A stretch of 32,596 nt of DNA from Lachnospiraceae bacterium. Its GTDB lineage: Bacteria; Bacillota; Clostridia; Lachnospirales; Lachnospiraceae. The DNA lies in the NCBI GenBank assembly GCA_024687205.1, contig JAILES010000133.1, positions 1-32,596 on the forward strand, written 5' to 3'. The position numbers and the translations under genes were made by a program. How positions within the stretch are numbered: position 1 is the stretch's first letter; the number at the start of each line of letters is the position of its first letter. Shown here piece after piece: positions 7,429 through 15,294 of the stretch. The notes under the pieces are model-generated. The model made no database searches. It saw only the letters and a program-made list of their open reading frames with translations, and had not been told where the DNA came from.

Positions 7429-8706
7429 TTATCCTATCTTGTCTTTGCCGCCCATGTAAGGTCTCAGTACTTCGGGTATCCTGATGGAACCGTCAGCCTG
7501 CAGGTTGTTCTCGAGAAATGCGATCAGCATTCTGGGAGGAGCGACCACGGTATTGTTAAGTGTATGGGCAAGATACTTTCCGTCCTTGCCGTCTACTCTT
7601 ATCTTCAGTCTTCTTGCCTGAGCATCGCCTAAGTTGGAGCAGCTGCCCACTTCAAAATACTTCTTCTGTCTCGGGCTCCATGCTTCCACATCGATGGACT
7701 TCACTTTCAGATCCGCAAGATCACCCGAGCAGCACTCAAGGGTTCTTACGGGAATGTCCATGGAACGGAACAGATCCACGGTATTCTGCCACAGCTTATC
7801 AAACCACATCGGGCTGTCTTCCGGTTTGCAGACAACTATCATTTCCTGTTTTTCAAACTGGTGTATACGGTATACGCCGCGCTCTTCCAGACCGTGTGCA
7901 CCCTTCTCTTTTCTGAAGCAGGGCGAATAGCTGGTAAGCGTGTAAGGAAGTTCTTCCTCGGGAACGATCTGGTCGATGAACTTTCCGATCATGGAATGCT
8001 CACTGGTACCGATAAGATAAAGGTCTTCTCCTTCGATCTTATACATCATCGCATCCATCTCCGCAAAACTCATAACGCCTGTCACCACATTGGCGCGGAT
8101 CATGAAAGGAGGTACGCAGTAAGTGAAACCTCTGTCGATCATGAAATCTCTTGCGTAAGCGATCACTGCCGAATGAAGTCTTGCAATATCTCCCATCAGG
8201 TAATAGAAACCGTTTCCGGCAACACGTCTCGCGGCATCCAGATCTATGCCTTTAAGTCTTTCCATTATATCCGTATGATAAGGTATCTCGAAATCGGGAA
8301 CCACCGGCTCGCCGTACTTCTGTACCTCTACGTTTTCACTGTCATCTTTTCCGATGGGAACCGAAGGATCGATAATGTTGGGGATCACCATCATTATCTT
8401 TGTCACTTCTTCTTCGAGTTCGGTCTGACGTGCATCAAGTGCTGCAAGTTCATCAGCTTTCTCGGTTACCTGCTTCTTTACTTCCTCGGCTTCGTCCTTC
8501 TTGCCTTCTTTCATAAGTGCGCCGATCTTTTTGGAAAGCGCATTCCTCTCTGCTTTCAGATCATCGGCTTTCTGCTGGCAGCTTCTGCGCTCCTTATCAA
8601 GTTCGATAACCTGATCTACCAGGGGCAGTTTGCTGTCCTGAAATTTCTTCTTTATATTTTCTTTTACTTCTTCAGGATGTTCTCTTAAAAATTTGATATC
8701 GATCAT
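7429..8706 (-). CDS. serS: seryl-tRNA synthetase
   Basis: 425 residues from the ATG at 8706, with GGGAGGAG upstream; an in-frame ATG seven codons earlier lies in the previous gene. The N-terminal 110 residues form the long antiparallel coiled coil that grips tRNA-Ser. The catalytic core has motif 2 (CFRKEKGAHGLEERGVYRIHQFEK) and motif 3 (LNNTVVAPPRMLIAFLEN). The wording of these motifs (TSEH, GAHG, RVYRIHQF, ARRLKIR, LNNT) resembles archaeal and eukaryotic SerRS more than the common bacterial form (PTAE, LNGSGLAVGR). It charges tRNA-Ser in the cytoplasm. It is the last gene of the parB operon, one base after the DUF4446 gene. No T-box precedes it. Confidence 0.96.
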   Translation of the reverse strand: MIDIKFLREHPEEVKENIKKKFQDSKLPLVDQVIELDKERRSCQQKADDLKAERNALSKKIGALMKEGKKDEAEEVKKQVTEKADELAALDARQTELEEEVTKIMMVIPNIIDPSVPIGKDDSENVEVQKYGEPVVPDFEIPYHTDIMERLKGIDLDAARRVAGNGFYYLMGDIARLHSAVIAYARDFMIDRGFTYCVPPFMIRANVVTGVMSFAEMDAMMYKIEGEDLYLIGTSEHSMIGKFIDQIVPEEELPYTLTSYSPCFRKEKGAHGLEERGVYRIHQFEKQEMIVVCKPEDSPMWFDKLWQNTVDLFRSMDIPVRTLECCSGDLADLKVKSIDVEAWSPRQKKYFEVGSCSNLGDAQARRLKIRVDGKDGKYLAHTLNNTVVAPPRMLIAFLENNLQADGSIRIPEVLRPYMGGKDKIG

Positions 8707-8707
8707 T

Positions 8708-9235
8708 TTATTCTCCTCCCATTGCACGCCTCATTGCTTCCTGCTCTTCGGCGCTTAAGTCTAAATCGCATGTACCGTTCTTGATCCTCTTAGAATATGA
8801 ATAACATCCGTTGGATGAATGAACCGAATTGATCACGAATCCGTTATCGTTCTCATCAAGGAGCACCAGACAGAAACTCATGTTACCGCCCATCTCCTTA
8901 AAGGCATCATATTTTACAAGACCCATTTTCTGCAAAGCACCTTCATGCTTTTTGAAAAGCAGGTCTATATCATTGGAGTAAGCACGGGATTCCTTCTTAA
9001 GTTTGTCAACATCGGAGATGAGTTTCTGTATCTCTCCTTCAAGTGATATTGCTTTTGATCCCTGCATGAACTTCTGATATCTTCTTTTCATATCATTCAT
9101 CTTGACGATCAAAACAATGATAACGATCAGAAGTATTATCAGCAAAAGCGTTACCACAATGAAAAACCAACCGGTGTCGGCATTACCCAGTCCCAGTATT
9201 TCCAGTATTCCTTTTTTAGCAGTGTTAGTATCCAT
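8708..9235 (-). CDS. DUF4446 family membrane protein
   Basis: 175 residues. One strong transmembrane helix lies at about 23-45 (WFFIVVTLLLIILLIVIIVLI). A coiled-coil stretch follows at about 60-100, then a globular C-terminal part (ALQKMGLVKYDAFKEMGGNMSFCLVLLD, GFVINSVHSS, YSKRIKNG) typical of DUF4446. It lies between parB and serS with one-base gaps. In Firmicutes this family is often next to parB, which suggests but does not prove a role linked to the chromosome or envelope. The molecular function is unknown. Confidence 0.88.
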   Translation of the reverse strand: MDTNTAKKGILEILGLGNADTGWFFIVVTLLLIILLIVIIVLIVKMNDMKRRYQKFMQGSKAISLEGEIQKLISDVDKLKKESRAYSNDIDLLFKKHEGALQKMGLVKYDAFKEMGGNMSFCLVLLDENDNGFVINSVHSSNGCYSYSKRIKNGTCDLDLSAEEQEAMRRAMGGE

Positions 9236-9236
9236 G

Positions 9237-10118
9237 TCAGTCAGTTAAGGTCCTGTAAATTTTTTCAAAATCATCCAATGAGTAAAAATCTATTTCCAGC
9301 TTTCCGCTGTTCTTTTCCCTGAGGCTGATGCTTACTTTCGTTCCGAGTTTGGACTCCAGTTTCCTGGCATATTCTTCATACTGAAGCTTATACTGCTCCG
9401 CATCATCTTTTGCCTTCTTTGCTTTTGAAGGCTTATCAAGTTTTTTGATCAGCTTCTCCACTTCACGTACGGAAAGTTTCTGATCAAAAGCATCCTGAGC
9501 AAGTTTGTACTGACGGTCTCCGTCGGTTACCGTAAGCAGCGCACGGACATGCCCGGTGGTCAGCATCTCATCTATTACCATCTGCTGTACGCGCTCATCA
9601 AGTTTCAGAAGTCTGAGTGAGTTGGTGATCGCAGCACGGCTCTTTGAAACTTTTTCCGCAACCTGGTCATCGGTAAGTGAGAACATTTCCTTGAGCTGCT
9701 TGAAGGCCTGGGCTTCTTCGATCGGATTAAGGTCCTCACGCTGAAGGTTCTCTATAAGAGATACTTCTGCCATCTCCTGCTCGGTGTAATGCTTGATCTC
9801 AACCGGTACTTCCTTAAGACCTGCAAGTCTTGCTGCGCGCCATCTGCGCTCACCGGCGATTATCTCATAATGATCACCGCGGTCCTGTACAACTATAGAC
9901 TGGATGATGCCATGCTGTTTGATGGACTCAGCCAGTTCGTCAAGCGCAGCTTCATCAAAATTCTTACGGGGCTGCTGCTTATTCCTCTCGATCTTATTGA
10001 TATCGACCATCACCCGTCCTTCTGCTACGGGTGTTTCCTTTTCTTCGTTTTTCTTTGTCTTCTGAGGGATCAGAGTATCGAGTCCTCTGCCCAGACGAGT
10101 ACCTTTTTTAGCTGCCAT
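9237..10118 (-). CDS. parB: chromosome partitioning protein ParB/Spo0J
   Basis: 293 residues. The N-terminal ParB/sulfiredoxin-like CTP-binding fold runs from about 35 to 125, with NKQQPRKNFD, the CTP-binding GERRWRAAR box and the ENLQREDLNPIEEA box. A helix-turn-helix parS-binding domain follows at about 145-200, then a charged linker and a C-terminal dimerisation part. It loads at parS, spreads as a CTP-driven clamp and recruits SMC and ParA. The nearest parS sites are at 11576 and 11633. The gene leads the operon parB-DUF4446-serS and is not next to parA, which is unusual. Confidence 0.97.
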   Translation of the reverse strand: MAAKKGTRLGRGLDTLIPQKTKKNEEKETPVAEGRVMVDINKIERNKQQPRKNFDEAALDELAESIKQHGIIQSIVVQDRGDHYEIIAGERRWRAARLAGLKEVPVEIKHYTEQEMAEVSLIENLQREDLNPIEEAQAFKQLKEMFSLTDDQVAEKVSKSRAAITNSLRLLKLDERVQQMVIDEMLTTGHVRALLTVTDGDRQYKLAQDAFDQKLSVREVEKLIKKLDKPSKAKKAKDDAEQYKLQYEEYARKLESKLGTKVSISLREKNSGKLEIDFYSLDDFEKIYRTLTD

Positions 10119-10175
10119 ATTCTCTCTCCGTGCTGTCCTGCTATTTCATCTTATGTAATTGCTTAACAGATATGG

Positions 10176-10204
10176 ATTATAGCATGATTGCTTTTTTTCT
10201 GCAA
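10176..10204 (-). promoter_or_regulatory. promoter of the parB operon
   Basis: TTGCAG (10204-10199), a 17-base spacer and TATAAT (10181-10176) on the minus strand, about 58 bases before the parB start. Confidence 0.82.
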
Positions 10205-10224
10205 GTTGTTACTTACTCTATAGA

Positions 10225-10920
10225 TCATATAAACTCCGGTTCGATAAACTCTACTCCATTGTTGATCAGTTCATCGATGAAAGTCATGAAATAGCCCGGT
10301 TCCATTTCTTCGGTTTCATCGTGCGCATGGATCAGAAGTATATGATTGTTACCGTCTTTCAAAAGTGCTGCTCCTTCTTTCGGATCTGCATCATGAATAC
10401 GGGCCATTACATTATCTTTAGTGAAACCACTGTCCGGACGGATGCAGTATTCCATGAAATCAAAAGTCCAAAGTGTATCGATATCTTTATCCAGACCTTT
10501 TTCCTTCCACCAGGGATAATCCAGCTCGGTATCTTTCACTTTGTCAAAACCTTTTTCGGAAAGGTACTGCTGTATCGCATCCTTATTGTCACCACCTTTA
10601 TCTCCATAGGGGAATCTGAAGGGACGATATTTTCTTTCTACACCTGCCTGCTCATAGAATCTGTCCAATACTTCTTCATTCTTTTCAATCTCTTTTTTAC
10701 ATTCATCGATGGTGATGGAAGAGAACTGCGGATGGGTGTAGCTGTGATTGCCCACTATGATACCATGCTTTAATGCATAGATCAGTTCATCGGGATGATT
10801 CTCCGCCCACTGTCCCACACAGAACATTATCACCGGGATATTCTTTTCGGAAAGATAGTCTACTATTGCGGGTGTGTTTTTTGATGATACATCATCAATG
10901 GTAAGTAATGCTTTGATCAT
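10225..10920 (-). CDS. polysaccharide deacetylase family protein (NodB/CE4 fold)
   Basis: 231 residues with no signal peptide. CE4 motifs are present: TIDD near residue 7 (usual form TFDD), HSYTHP near 78 (the metal-binding H-x3-H) and RFPYGDKGG near 102. A C-terminal LLIHAHDE segment matches the last motif. It should remove N- or O-acetyl groups from a carbohydrate using a divalent metal. Without an export signal it may act in the cytoplasm on a small substrate rather than on the wall. AAGGAGG precedes the start. It follows the DinB-like gene by 12 bases, so the two are probably co-transcribed. Substrate unknown. Confidence 0.88.
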   Translation of the reverse strand: MIKALLTIDDVSSKNTPAIVDYLSEKNIPVIMFCVGQWAENHPDELIYALKHGIIVGNHSYTHPQFSSITIDECKKEIEKNEEVLDRFYEQAGVERKYRPFRFPYGDKGGDNKDAIQQYLSEKGFDKVKDTELDYPWWKEKGLDKDIDTLWTFDFMEYCIRPDSGFTKDNVMARIHDADPKEGAALLKDGNNHILLIHAHDETEEMEPGYFMTFIDELINNGVEFIEPEFI

Positions 10921-10932
10921 TTTTGTCCTCCT

Positions 10933-11457
10933 TCAGATCTTAACTTTACCGCTGCGGTATCTTCCGAAAAAGATACCGTCATCTACATACTTGGATGTTT
11001 CCGATACCCACATCGGAAACTCTCCTTTTTCAAGAATAGTCTGTCCGTTAAGCATACCTGTATGGAAAGAGATATGCCTGAACTGACGAAGTATCAATTC
11101 CATACGTGTGTATCTGCAGCCTTCCGGTTTTTCATAAAGCATATCATCCGTCAGGCTGTCAAGATAATCATAGGTCTTTTGCTCGACTTCATCCAGATAG
11201 GTCATCAGCTGTTCATCAGTGAGGATTGCATTGCAGGTTTTTTCCGGATCATCCATTCCTTCCACATGAAATGGTGGTTCTGTGTAATCGGCAGGATTGA
11301 TAAACCATTTATCCGCCGAATGAAGTGCGTGATATGCCCATCTCCAACAGGGTGCACCGTAACAAAGAGCATCCCTGTCATAAGTTTGGAGCGAGGTTCT
11401 TATGTTCAGAAAATTTGGTTTGACTACTTCTTTGATTATCTTACACAGATCGTTCAT
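10933..11457 (-). CDS. DinB-like four-helix metal-dependent protein
   Basis: 174 residues. The pattern of His residues fits the DinB/YfiT superfamily: one in WAYHALHSADKW near residue 45 and an H-x3-H pair in RQFRHISFHTGML near 130, which together would hold one metal ion in a four-helix bundle. Members act as thiol-dependent transferases or have unknown roles. GGAGGAG lies upstream of the start. It begins right next to the parS cluster and heads a probable two-gene unit with the deacetylase. The family call rests on the His spacing and helical character, so it is good but not certain. Confidence 0.78.
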   Translation of the reverse strand: MNDLCKIIKEVVKPNFLNIRTSLQTYDRDALCYGAPCWRWAYHALHSADKWFINPADYTEPPFHVEGMDDPEKTCNAILTDEQLMTYLDEVEQKTYDYLDSLTDDMLYEKPEGCRYTRMELILRQFRHISFHTGMLNGQTILEKGEFPMWVSETSKYVDDGIFFGRYRSGKVKI

Positions 11458-11575
11458 GGCTGTTCTCCTCCGGTTTTTATCTTATATGATGAATATCTTC
11501 ACTATATGTAGTAAGACATAATTTTATGGGTTTACACTTATATTTACATGTTTCACGCTCATTTTTGCCATATAA

Positions 11576-11591
11576 TGTTTCACGTGAAACA
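11576..11591. promoter_or_regulatory. parS site 1
   Basis: A perfect copy of the ParB-binding palindrome TGTTTCACGTGAAACA. Confidence 0.97.
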
Positions 11592-11632
11592 TCGACTACA
11601 ATAACTTGTGATGATCTTTTTGAAGGGTTTAA

Positions 11633-11648
11633 TGTTTCACGTGAAACA
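11633..11648. promoter_or_regulatory. parS site 2
   Basis: A second perfect TGTTTCACGTGAAACA, 57 bp from the first. A third, half-conserved copy (TGTTTCAC followed by unrelated bases) starts at 11549. The intergenic gap 11458-11665 holds nothing else that I can recognise. Confidence 0.97.
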
Positions 11649-11665
11649 TATGTAAACCTTAGATC

Positions 11666-12250
11666 CTATATATGGCCTTGCTCTTTTTCGTGTTCTTTGA
11701 ACTTTTTTATTTTTTCTTCCAGCTTTTCTTTTTCAAGTTCCAGCTTTCGGTGCTCTTCTTCCATACCGCTCATCTTTCTATCCAGATCTTCAAGTTTATC
11801 ATCTGTACCTTCCATCCTGTATCTGATATAAATCACAAGCGAAAAAACAATCATTACCACCGCAGCTGTGATCGCTGCTTTTTTGTTCAGGGCTCCCAGT
11901 GTCAGTACTATAAATAATCCTATGAAGAATAAAAACACTTTTACAAATTCACGGACGTCCCGCCCTTTATCATTCTTCTCGATATTCATATAATAGCCGA
12001 GCAGATCCTGCTTTTTTCCTTCAAGATACAGAAGCCTGCGGTTTATCATATTTTTCTTTTCAAGCATTTTGGAAAGGATCCTTTTGTTTTCAATCTCATC
12101 ATTTGTCAGCGGTACATATTCTTCATTGCTGAAAACAAGCGGCATCTCTCCGCCATATGAGATCACCGGATCATTCTTATACGGATTATTGACCGGCTCC
12201 GATCCTGTTTTCTTTTCACCAAGATAAAAGGTAGTTTCATTGTTTTCCAT
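11666..12250 (-). CDS. hypothetical membrane protein with coiled coil
   Basis: 194 residues, not recognised. The first 100 residues are polar and probably cytoplasmic. Two hydrophobic helices follow at about 105-125 and 127-147 (VFLFFIGLFIVLTLGAL and AAITAAVVMIVFSLVIYI). A strongly charged C-terminal coiled coil (LEDLDRKMSGMEEEHRKLE and on) forms the last 45 residues. The Shine-Dalgarno is weak (AGGTG). It starts 11 bases after the GspF-like gene, so the two are probably co-transcribed and may work together. No catalytic motif is visible. Confidence 0.72.
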   Translation of the reverse strand: MENNETTFYLGEKKTGSEPVNNPYKNDPVISYGGEMPLVFSNEEYVPLTNDEIENKRILSKMLEKKNMINRRLLYLEGKKQDLLGYYMNIEKNDKGRDVREFVKVFLFFIGLFIVLTLGALNKKAAITAAVVMIVFSLVIYIRYRMEGTDDKLEDLDRKMSGMEEEHRKLELEKEKLEEKIKKFKEHEKEQGHI

Positions 12251-12261
12251 ATGAACACCTG

Positions 12262-13134
12262 CTATCTCATGAGATTCATGAGCATGTCTGTCCGGTTCTT
12301 CGTATCGAGCCGGTAATACTCTGCGATCTTTATCAGCATCCCGTCGACGTTACCGCTTTCTTCTCCTATCTTCAGACTGTGTATCAGATCAGGAGGAAAG
12401 ACAGCCTGCATAAGTAAGGCCTGGGAAAGAGGATTACCCCTCCGCACCCAGGATGCAGCCTTCAATACTTTATCCCTCAGTACTTCATAACTGAGTGCAC
12501 TGACGCAATACTCCAGTCCCTTATCGATGGGAACACCACAGGCATAAAATGTTGCCATGTTATCGGCAAAATCTGCAAGCTCCCTCTCCAATATCATCCT
12601 GCCTATGACCGGAAGTTTTATAAAAACGTTGCCGACTATCTTACTGTTTCGGCTTACGGTATCCGCACTGTATTTTGTTGCGATCAAAATAACGATAATA
12701 CAGATGATCGCAGCCACGGCAAGTATTGCATGCGGAAGAAAGCCCCACACGCTTGCAACCGCAAAAAGTGAAATGACGAAAACTATCATTACTATTGCCG
12801 GATAAATACTTGCGGTTACCAGCTTTGATTCGATCTCACTCTGTCTGTCAAACTTCTCCGCCATCCGATGAAAAGCATATTCTATTCTTCCGGTCTGTTC
12901 GGTAACATATATAAGACTCACCAGCTCGGAAGTAAAGACAAGTTCATCTTTTCTCATGGACAGACTCAGAGACTTCCCGCGGCGCACTCCCTCATAGGTC
13001 CTTCTGACAGCATCTGCAAGCAGACCTTTTTCTTCATCCTGAACCACCATCAAAGCCCGCTCAATATCAAAGCCGGAATGCAGTGCCTGTTCCATCTTAT
13101 GACAAAAGATTGCAAGATCTCTTTTTCTTCCCAT
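12262..13134 (-). CDS. GspF/PilC-like protein, short form
   Basis: 290 residues. Two copies of the type II secretion F domain can be seen. The first is at about 8-115 (FCHKMEQALHSGFDIERAL ... YVTEQTGRIEYAFHRMAEKF). The second is at about 185-285 (ELADFADNMATFYACGVPIDKGLEYC ... IGEESGNVDGMLIKIAEYY). A hydrophobic pair of helices lies between them. GspF/PilC proteins are the inner-membrane platform of type II secretion and type IV pili. The usual last transmembrane helix after the second domain is absent: the protein stops at LMNLMR. No GspE ATPase, prepilin or prepilin peptidase gene is in the window. It could be a degenerate or specialised relative. Confidence 0.85.
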   Translation of the reverse strand: MGRKRDLAIFCHKMEQALHSGFDIERALMVVQDEEKGLLADAVRRTYEGVRRGKSLSLSMRKDELVFTSELVSLIYVTEQTGRIEYAFHRMAEKFDRQSEIESKLVTASIYPAIVMIVFVISLFAVASVWGFLPHAILAVAAIICIIVILIATKYSADTVSRNSKIVGNVFIKLPVIGRMILERELADFADNMATFYACGVPIDKGLEYCVSALSYEVLRDKVLKAASWVRRGNPLSQALLMQAVFPPDLIHSLKIGEESGNVDGMLIKIAEYYRLDTKNRTDMLMNLMR

Positions 13135-13149
13135 ACTATTTCTCCTTAC

Positions 13150-13214
13150 CGATCACGGGGACGGTTCTCTGATCGCTATCACGATCACGGGGACGGTTCT
13201 CTGATAGCTATCAT
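13150..13214. repeat. tandem 32-bp repeat with GGGGACGGTTCTCT core
   Basis: Two direct copies, 13151-13182 and 13183-13214, differ at two positions. Each has the core GGGGACGGTTCTCT seen at 4008. Copy one is enclosed by CGATC and GATCG. Copy two is enclosed by GCTATC (further out) and GATAGC. The flanks differ from those at 4001 but remain complementary to each other. Confidence 0.88.
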
Positions 13215-13218
13215 ACTA

Positions 13219-13247
13219 ATACTAACATTTCAAGATACATATGTAAA
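13219..13247 (-). promoter_or_regulatory. possible promoter of the GspF-like gene
   Basis: TTTACA (13247-13242), a 17-base spacer and TAGTAT (13224-13219) on the minus strand. The GGGGACGGTTCT repeats would then lie in the 5' untranslated RNA. Confidence 0.5.
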
Positions 13248-13252
13248 CCGAT

Positions 13253-13283
13253 AGGCTTCTCCCCCTGGGGAGAAGCCTTTTTT
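13253..13283 (+). terminator. intrinsic terminator upstream of parA
   Basis: A perfect 12-bp stem (13253-13264 with 13267-13278) and a 2-base loop are followed by a T-run to 13283 on the plus strand. No plus-strand gene precedes it in the window. It may end a short leader or antisense RNA, or protect parA from readthrough. Confidence 0.75.
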
Positions 13284-13407
13284 CCCACCATATGCTACTA
13301 GATATAGATTTACATAATACAAGATATTGTGTTTGCTTTTTGGGCTGAATTATGAGAAAATAATTATGTATGAGCAAAATTTAGGAGTTAACATAAGGAG
13401 AAACGGA

Positions 13408-14169
13408 ATGGAAAAGATCATTGCTATAACCAATCAGAAGGGTGGCGTGGGCAAGACGACGACGGCGGTAAATCTGACTGCATGTCTCGCAGAGCTCGGA
13501 AAGAAGGTGCTTCTGATAGATACGGATCCTCAGGGCAATGCAACCAGCAGCTTTTCCATAAACAAGATAGAACAGGAAAACACTATCTACAATCTTCTCC
13601 TTGGTGAAGAATCGATAAAGAACTGCATCATCAAAGATGTGATGCCGAACATTTCGGTGATTCCTTCAAACGTGAATCTCGCAGCCGTTGAGATAGAACT
13701 CATCGGCGTTAATGATAAGGAATTCATACTCAGTAAGGAAATAGAGTATATACAGGATGATTATGATTACATCATCATCGACTGCCCGCCTGCGCTGAAC
13801 ACGCTTACACTGAACGCAATGACAACGGCATCTTCGGTAATCGTTCCCATACAGTGCGAATACCTTGCAGTTGAAGGACTCAGCGACCTGATCCATACCG
13901 TTAACATGGTAAAAGAAAGACTGAATCCGAAGCTTGACCTGGAAGGCATAGTATTCACAATGTATGATTCACGTACCGTTCTTTCGCAGAACGTGGTCGA
14001 GGAAGTAAAACAATATTTCCCCGACAAGATATATCAGACCAAGATTCCCAGAAACGTAAGACTTTCCGAGGCTCCCAGCTTCGGCCAGCCTATCACGGTA
14101 TATGATACCAAGAGTTCCGGTGCGGAAAGCTATCGCCAGCTTGCAAAAGAAGTAGCGGAAAGAAAATAA
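13408..14169 (+). CDS. parA: chromosome partitioning ATPase ParA/Soj
   Basis: 253 residues from the ATG at 13408, with AAGGAG eight bases before it; the longer frame from 13327 has no ribosome site and its extra residues are unlike the family. The deviant Walker A motif is KGGVGKTT near residue 10. Walker A' (DTDPQGNAT) is near 40 and Walker B (IIIDCPPAL) near 117. It is an ATP-dependent, nucleoid-binding ATPase that works with ParB in origin segregation. It lies 3.3 kb from parB and on the opposite strand, with parS between them. It is followed three bases later by an acyltransferase gene. Confidence 0.96.
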   Translation: MEKIIAITNQKGGVGKTTTAVNLTACLAELGKKVLLIDTDPQGNATSSFSINKIEQENTIYNLLLGEESIKNCIIKDVMPNISVIPSNVNLAAVEIELIGVNDKEFILSKEIEYIQDDYDYIIIDCPPALNTLTLNAMTTASSVIVPIQCEYLAVEGLSDLIHTVNMVKERLNPKLDLEGIVFTMYDSRTVLSQNVVEEVKQYFPDKIYQTKIPRNVRLSEAPSFGQPITVYDTKSSGAESYRQLAKEVAERK

Positions 14170-14172
14170 ACT

Positions 14173-15294
14173 ATGAGCGGAAAGAGGCGTATTGAAGAGA
14201 TCGATGTTGCCAGATTTATCGGCATCTGTCTCGTTGCATTACAGCATTCCGGAAATCTTCACGGCAAGAATCTTGATTTCGTGATGATCTTTATCATGCC
14301 TCTTTTCTTTTCACTTTCAGGCTATACTTCGGCACTGGTCAAAGAACGCAGCATTCCTTTTAAAACTTATCTTGCTAAAAAAGCAAGAGCGCTCATGCTG
14401 CCCTATCTTTACTTTACTTTCATATATATAATCATCAACTTCCTGTATCAGTTTAAGAATACAAGATCCATAGACTTTTCGATAACAAAAGAAATGATCA
14501 TAAAAGCTTTAAGCTTTTACGGTGTATCCGTTCTCTGGTTTTTATCCGCTTTGTTTTTTGCTGACCTTATAATGCAGGGACTGCTCAGAGCCGCTAAAAA
14601 CCTGCGTCTCCTGATCTTTCTCGCGATAGTCGCACTTTCGATCACAGCACATTTCCTGACAAATCCGGTTGCCGACTGGTGGTACGGAACAGCCGAACAC
14701 AGCGATTTCGAAATGTATCTTTTCTACCTTATAAATGCAGTAATGAGGTTGCCCATGTGTGCGCTCTATCTTTTCGGCGGATACTTTGCAGGTTCCATAT
14801 TCCGTTATCCGAGAGCAAAGAAAAAACTGCCGGCCGTCATACTTCATTTCGTATACGGAGCAGTCTGTCTTGCACTCTGTTATCTGCTTGCCGCGATCAA
14901 TGACGGCGGAAACCTTGCAACCTTCTATTACGGAAAGCATCTGTATTTATATATTCCCGCGTCGATCCTCGGAACCGTTGGCACACTCTTTGTCTCACAT
15001 GCCATTGTTCTTACGGATTTCAGATGGCTGTTGAAAGCATTGACTTATCTCGGAGAAAACAGTCTGATCATACTGCTCACCCATCTTGATTTCTACCTGT
15101 TATATGCTGCGGTACTTCTTACTTCAAATATACCTGTGCTCAGCTTCCACGGCATCACCCGCATGCCTATGGTGCTTGCAGTGATGATGATAATTGAAGT
15201 CCCGTTTATCGTACTCATTAAAAAATGCTTCCCGTTCCTTATCGGACGGAAAGCACGTAAAAAGCCCGAATCACTTACCCATACAGAATCTTGA
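14173..15294 (+). CDS. acyltransferase family 3 membrane protein
   Basis: 373 residues with about ten transmembrane helices. The N-terminus has the family signature (R-I-E-E-I-D-V-A-R-F-I-G ... LQHSG), with the His near residue 26 expected to be catalytic. The family moves acyl groups, often acetyl, onto sugars of envelope polymers. The start is three bases after the parA stop and has only a weak ribosome site (GGAAAG), so translation is probably coupled to parA. Its 3' end overlaps the 3' end of mnmE by 24 bases in convergent orientation, with no terminator between them. Substrate unknown. Confidence 0.88.
   Translation: MSGKRRIEEIDVARFIGICLVALQHSGNLHGKNLDFVMIFIMPLFFSLSGYTSALVKERSIPFKTYLAKKARALMLPYLYFTFIYIIINFLYQFKNTRSIDFSITKEMIIKALSFYGVSVLWFLSALFFADLIMQGLLRAAKNLRLLIFLAIVALSITAHFLTNPVADWWYGTAEHSDFEMYLFYLINAVMRLPMCALYLFGGYFAGSIFRYPRAKKKLPAVILHFVYGAVCLALCYLLAAINDGGNLATFYYGKHLYLYIPASILGTVGTLFVSHAIVLTDFRWLLKALTYLGENSLIILLTHLDFYLLYAAVLLTSNIPVLSFHGITRMPMVLAVMMIIEVPFIVLIKKCFPFLIGRKARKKPESLTHTES

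Noticed and set aside
7861..8688. 275-codon open frame on the plus strand
   Set aside because: It lies antisense to serS, whose motifs are clear; no ribosome site or family features.
11549..11564. Third parS site
   Set aside because: Only the left half (TGTTTCAC) matches; noted as a half-site, not called as a full one.
11646..11658. 13-base match with 13237-13249 (ACATATGTAAACC)
   Set aside because: A short AT-rich match near two minus-strand transcription units; could be chance and has no second supporting feature.
13150..13214. CRISPR array
   Set aside because: Only two units that touch each other, with no spacers and no cas genes; they are a tandem duplication of a dispersed motif.
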